Positions 61,523-64,000 of a stretch of DNA of 64,000 nt are shown one piece after another. The translations under genes were made by a program, and so were the position numbers. The notes under the pieces are model-generated. The model had not been told where the DNA came from. It saw only the letters and a list, made by a program, of their open reading frames with translations, and did no database searches. Each line of letters begins with the position of its first letter. The stretch's first letter is position 1. This stretch comes from an uncultured Aquimarina sp. (GTDB taxonomy: Bacteria; Bacteroidota; Bacteroidia; Flavobacteriales; Flavobacteriaceae): assembly GCA_947502885.1 (NCBI GenBank), contig CANNBP010000011.1:62001-126000 (forward strand), read 5' to 3'.

Positions 61523-62437
61523 CTATTCTTTTTTATTAATTATAATTTCTTTACTAATATTCCCTATTTGTACATTATAGGTTGCAACCTCCAGATTATT
61601 AAATATTGTTTCTCCATTGGTAATGGTTTGCTTAGAAAAGATAACTCCGTTCTTAAGTAAGGACACTTCTTCATTGTTTCGGGTAGATACAATTTTTATA
61701 CCTCCACCCTGATAGCAGACTGCATCCTTTTTGTAATAAATAATATCTCCAGAAGTTTGCTTTACTTCTATGGTCCATTCTTCTAGTACAGATTGATCTT
61801 CTGAAACCACTCTAAATTGTACTGGTGAGCTAAAATCGATTGTATTCATGTTCGACTCTTGCTCAATCGTACCTATGAATAATTTAGCTCCATTACTTAG
61901 CTGAAAAACAGGAGTCAGTGAAGTAACATCATCACTATTATCTAATAGCAGTGTAATTGCGTTAGTTTTAAAAATCTTATCTTTTTCAGTACTATTTGCA
62001 AAGTCAAAATCAATAATAGCTGCTTCAGTATTCAATGCTGGTTCTGCAATACTATATGCCTGAAATACATTTCCATAATGTTCATTAATCTCAAAACTCT
62101 TTGTTTTACTTACACTAATAACCTGATTACTGCTCGAGTTATAAATCTTAAAATCTATGGTTTCATTATTTTCATTTGCGAATACGTTTAAATACGCATA
62201 ATACCTATTTTCTGAAGAGACATAGGTTAAATTGGTTACTCCTCGACAAACCCCATTTACAAAGGCTCCAACTTTATCATTTGTACTTTGCAAATCGGTA
62301 CCATTAACATTTAAAAATGCTACAAATGACATCGTATACTCGTAATCATTTTCATTAACACTCCATGTTGGTGCTTGCCCCAAGGCATTATAGCCTATAA
62401 AAAGCAGTATGATTGTACTATATATATAATCTTTCAT
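61523..62437 (-). CDS. Secreted protein sharing a domain with the next T9SS protein
   Basis: 304 residues from ATG 62437 (MKDYIYSTIILLFIGYNALG); the more upstream ATG at 62488 would place charged residues before the signal peptide. Residues ~20-140 (PTWSVNENDYEYTMSFVAFL, DKVGAFVNGVCRGVTNL, YYAYLNVFANENNETIDFKI) are homologous to the N-terminal visible part of the protein at 62512-64000. The rest includes a DUF-like Ig region (TSLTPVFQLSNGAKLFIGTI, VQFRVVSEDQSVLEEWTIEV). No T9SS sorting domain is present; it may be periplasmic or ride with a partner. Confidence 0.72.
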   Translation of the reverse strand: MKDYIYSTIILLFIGYNALGQAPTWSVNENDYEYTMSFVAFLNVNGTDLQSTNDKVGAFVNGVCRGVTNLTYVSSENRYYAYLNVFANENNETIDFKIYNSSSNQVISVSKTKSFEINEHYGNVFQAYSIAEPALNTEAAIIDFDFANSTEKDKIFKTNAITLLLDNSDDVTSLTPVFQLSNGAKLFIGTIEQESNMNTIDFSSPVQFRVVSEDQSVLEEWTIEVKQTSGDIIYYKKDAVCYQGGGIKIVSTRNNEEVSLLKNGVIFSKQTITNGETIFNNLEVATYNVQIGNISKEIIINKKE

Positions 62438-62511
62438 TTTTTTAGGTTTTGATGAACCCTGACACTTACCTCTTTTAGGTATGACCAAGAAGTAAGCGTC
62501 AGAATTTCTTA

Positions 62512-64000
62512 TTAATTTTTAATAACCTTTCGCTCAATAGTATTACTATTCATTTCTATCTGCAATAGATATATTCCGCTAGCCACTTGTGGCGAAATAG
62601 TAGTAGTTTGCTCGCCGGTTTCAATTACTATCCTTTTAGTAAAGAGCAATTGTCCTGTTAAACTATATAGTCTTACAAATGCTGTTTCCTCTTTCATCAC
62701 ATTGGTCTTTACAACAAAATTTGTAGCAAATGGATTTGGAAAAATAGAAATCGTACTATCTAACGCCTCAAGTAGTACAGGATTTGCAATAGTACCTAAC
62801 ACCTTATTACTTTTAAAATGAGTTGTAAAGGATGTTTGTTTTTTACGAACCCCATCGCTTATATAAAACTTTAAGTCTTCTTGAGCATCACCATAAATGG
62901 TTATAAAACTCAATTCTTTGGTGTCTACCGATTGATTTTCTGCAACCCCTTTTAGCACTCCTTTTGTATCATATACTAATAACTCATGATACCCTTCTGG
63001 TAATGCCACCACTGCATTCATATTTTGAGCATACGATGTAAATTGAGAAGCTGTTTTTTGTTGTACATCGGTTGTCCTTCTAGCGGATCTATTTGCCAAA
63101 TAAGTTGGATATTCAAAACTTTGGTCTTTGCTCGATTTCATCATATATCCATTTCCTGCAACCAAATAATTTAAAGTTCCCTTCCAACCATTTAGTGCAT
63201 CATAAATCGCAAACGAATTCTGGGATTTGATGACATCACCTTCTTCTGCATCAAAATATGCCAATGCATCATTAATTGCCTGGTTTGATGTTATCGGATA
63301 TGGTAACCAGTTCCAGTTTTCCTTTATCGGGAAACTCCAGGTGCTAATCTCTACAGGGTTTCCAGTTAATGACAAGGTTTGACTTTGCGCTAATTTAATT
63401 TTATACATCTTGTTGGTCGATAAACCACCATCTGCACTAATATCACCAGACCAACCCGTTTTTTCTGGAACAGATATATCTTCATAAAAAGTTTCTAAAA
63501 GTGAAGGTGAATGACTTAATATCCTATCTGAAGTTTCTAACTGAAGTTCTTCTGTTAGTTTATTAAGGTCTGAAAAATTAACATCGTTTACATTTAGAGA
63601 AACCCAAGTCCATCCTTGGTTCATTTGAATTTCCTGAATAATGATTCCTGTATTTTCTATAATAGCGGCATTATTTAAAGTTCCTAATACATCATTATCT
63701 TTAAACGGTACTGTTGTTTCTGTATTTACGGTAGCTCCCAAAACTTTACCCTGGGTAGCATCCCAAATACTAAACTCGATTGTTTCTCCTGCTACCGTAT
63801 TACTATAAATAGTTAAGTATGTAAAATACTCTTGATATAAATGATCATACTCTACACTCAACACTCCTCGTACCTCTCCATTGTGAAATGCCACCACACG
63901 ATCATATAAATCATCAGAAAACACCCCATCAATACGCACTTTACCTACAATATTCATACTGTACTCATAGTCATTAGGGTTCACTGTCCAATCTGGTTCT
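62512..64000 (-). CDS. T9SS type A secreted protein, N-terminus beyond window
   Basis: Open to the right edge: the reading frame continues upstream of 63984 as EPDWT, so this is the C-terminal part (at least 495 residues) of a longer protein. It begins with the WTVNPNDYEYSMNIVGKVRI domain that the previous entry shares, followed by QMNQGWTWVSLNVNDVNFSD, and WNWLPYPITSNQAINDALAY, a pattern typical of large surface proteins in Flavobacteriia. The last ~80 residues (ISIFPNPFATNFVVKTNVM, ASGIYLLQIEMNSNTIERKV) are a type A T9SS sorting domain. Exported across the outer membrane by the type IX system. Confidence 0.88.
   Translation of the reverse strand, partial: EPDWTVNPNDYEYSMNIVGKVRIDGVFSDDLYDRVVAFHNGEVRGVLSVEYDHLYQEYFTYLTIYSNTVAGETIEFSIWDATQGKVLGATVNTETTVPFKDNDVLGTLNNAAIIENTGIIIQEIQMNQGWTWVSLNVNDVNFSDLNKLTEELQLETSDRILSHSPSLLETFYEDISVPEKTGWSGDISADGGLSTNKMYKIKLAQSQTLSLTGNPVEISTWSFPIKENWNWLPYPITSNQAINDALAYFDAEEGDVIKSQNSFAIYDALNGWKGTLNYLVAGNGYMMKSSKDQSFEYPTYLANRSARRTTDVQQKTASQFTSYAQNMNAVVALPEGYHELLVYDTKGVLKGVAENQSVDTKELSFITIYGDAQEDLKFYISDGVRKKQTSFTTHFKSNKVLGTIANPVLLEALDSTISIFPNPFATNFVVKTNVMKEETAFVRLYSLTGQLLFTKRIVIETGEQTTTISPQVASGIYLLQIEMNSNTIERKVIKN

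Overview
The window looks like chromosomal DNA from a marine member of the Bacteroidetes, most likely Flavobacteriaceae. The reasons are low GC, type IX secretion (T9SS type A) C-terminal sorting domains, many SPII lipoproteins, SusC/TonB-type biology, a promoter matching the Bacteroidetes TTG-N19-TAnnTTTG pattern, and families typical of this group (DUF5916, DUF6150, DUF5694, membrane-anchored AraC regulators). No rRNA, tRNA, transposase, integrase or CRISPR array was recognised.

Layout. 0-5 kb: end of an AraC regulator, a secreted FG-GAP/UnbV T9SS protein, a YpdA-like reductase, a Bax-inhibitor-1 protein and an M90 peptidase. 5-9 kb: a propeller lipoprotein, a di-haem peroxidase lipoprotein and a secreted LipL32-like protein. 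9.9-15.7 kb: four co-oriented genes without export signals (small dehydrogenase subunit, GMC oxidoreductase, ferritin-like VioB-type protein, phosphoesterase). 15.7-20.7 kb: an array of unrelated genes separated by similar intergenic modules, which looks like a cassette region. 20.9-23.2 and 52.8-56.8 kb: two related loci that pair a 7-TM AraC regulator with DJ-1/PfpI and NTF2-like domains in different fusions. 23.6-28.4 kb: a double-length UvrA-like ATPase. 28.6-32.6 kb: small accessory genes. 57-64 kb: secreted and lipid-anchored proteins, ending in a partial T9SS protein.

The most interesting region is 32.9-49.2 kb. A plus-strand operon (MerC-like, GTP cyclohydrolase FolE, an NTF2-like protein and an unknown), a Fur-family repressor, and a long minus-strand operon each carry upstream copies of one palindrome, WWTGCAA-N5-TTGCAWW. 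The minus-strand operon begins with an overlooked 34-codon gene for a Cys/His-rich peptide whose C-terminal part is SSIGTHCSNCGHCTATL. It continues with two unknown proteins, one of which ends in a PqqD/RRE-like segment. Then come a TonB receptor, a propeller surface lipoprotein, an ABC transporter, a DUF5916 outer-membrane protein and a MATE exporter. I infer a metal-starvation regulon that makes, exports and recovers a ribosomally made peptide metallophore (zinc is the first guess). I know of no description of this system, but could not search.

All assignments were made by reading the translated sequence; none was confirmed by database search.
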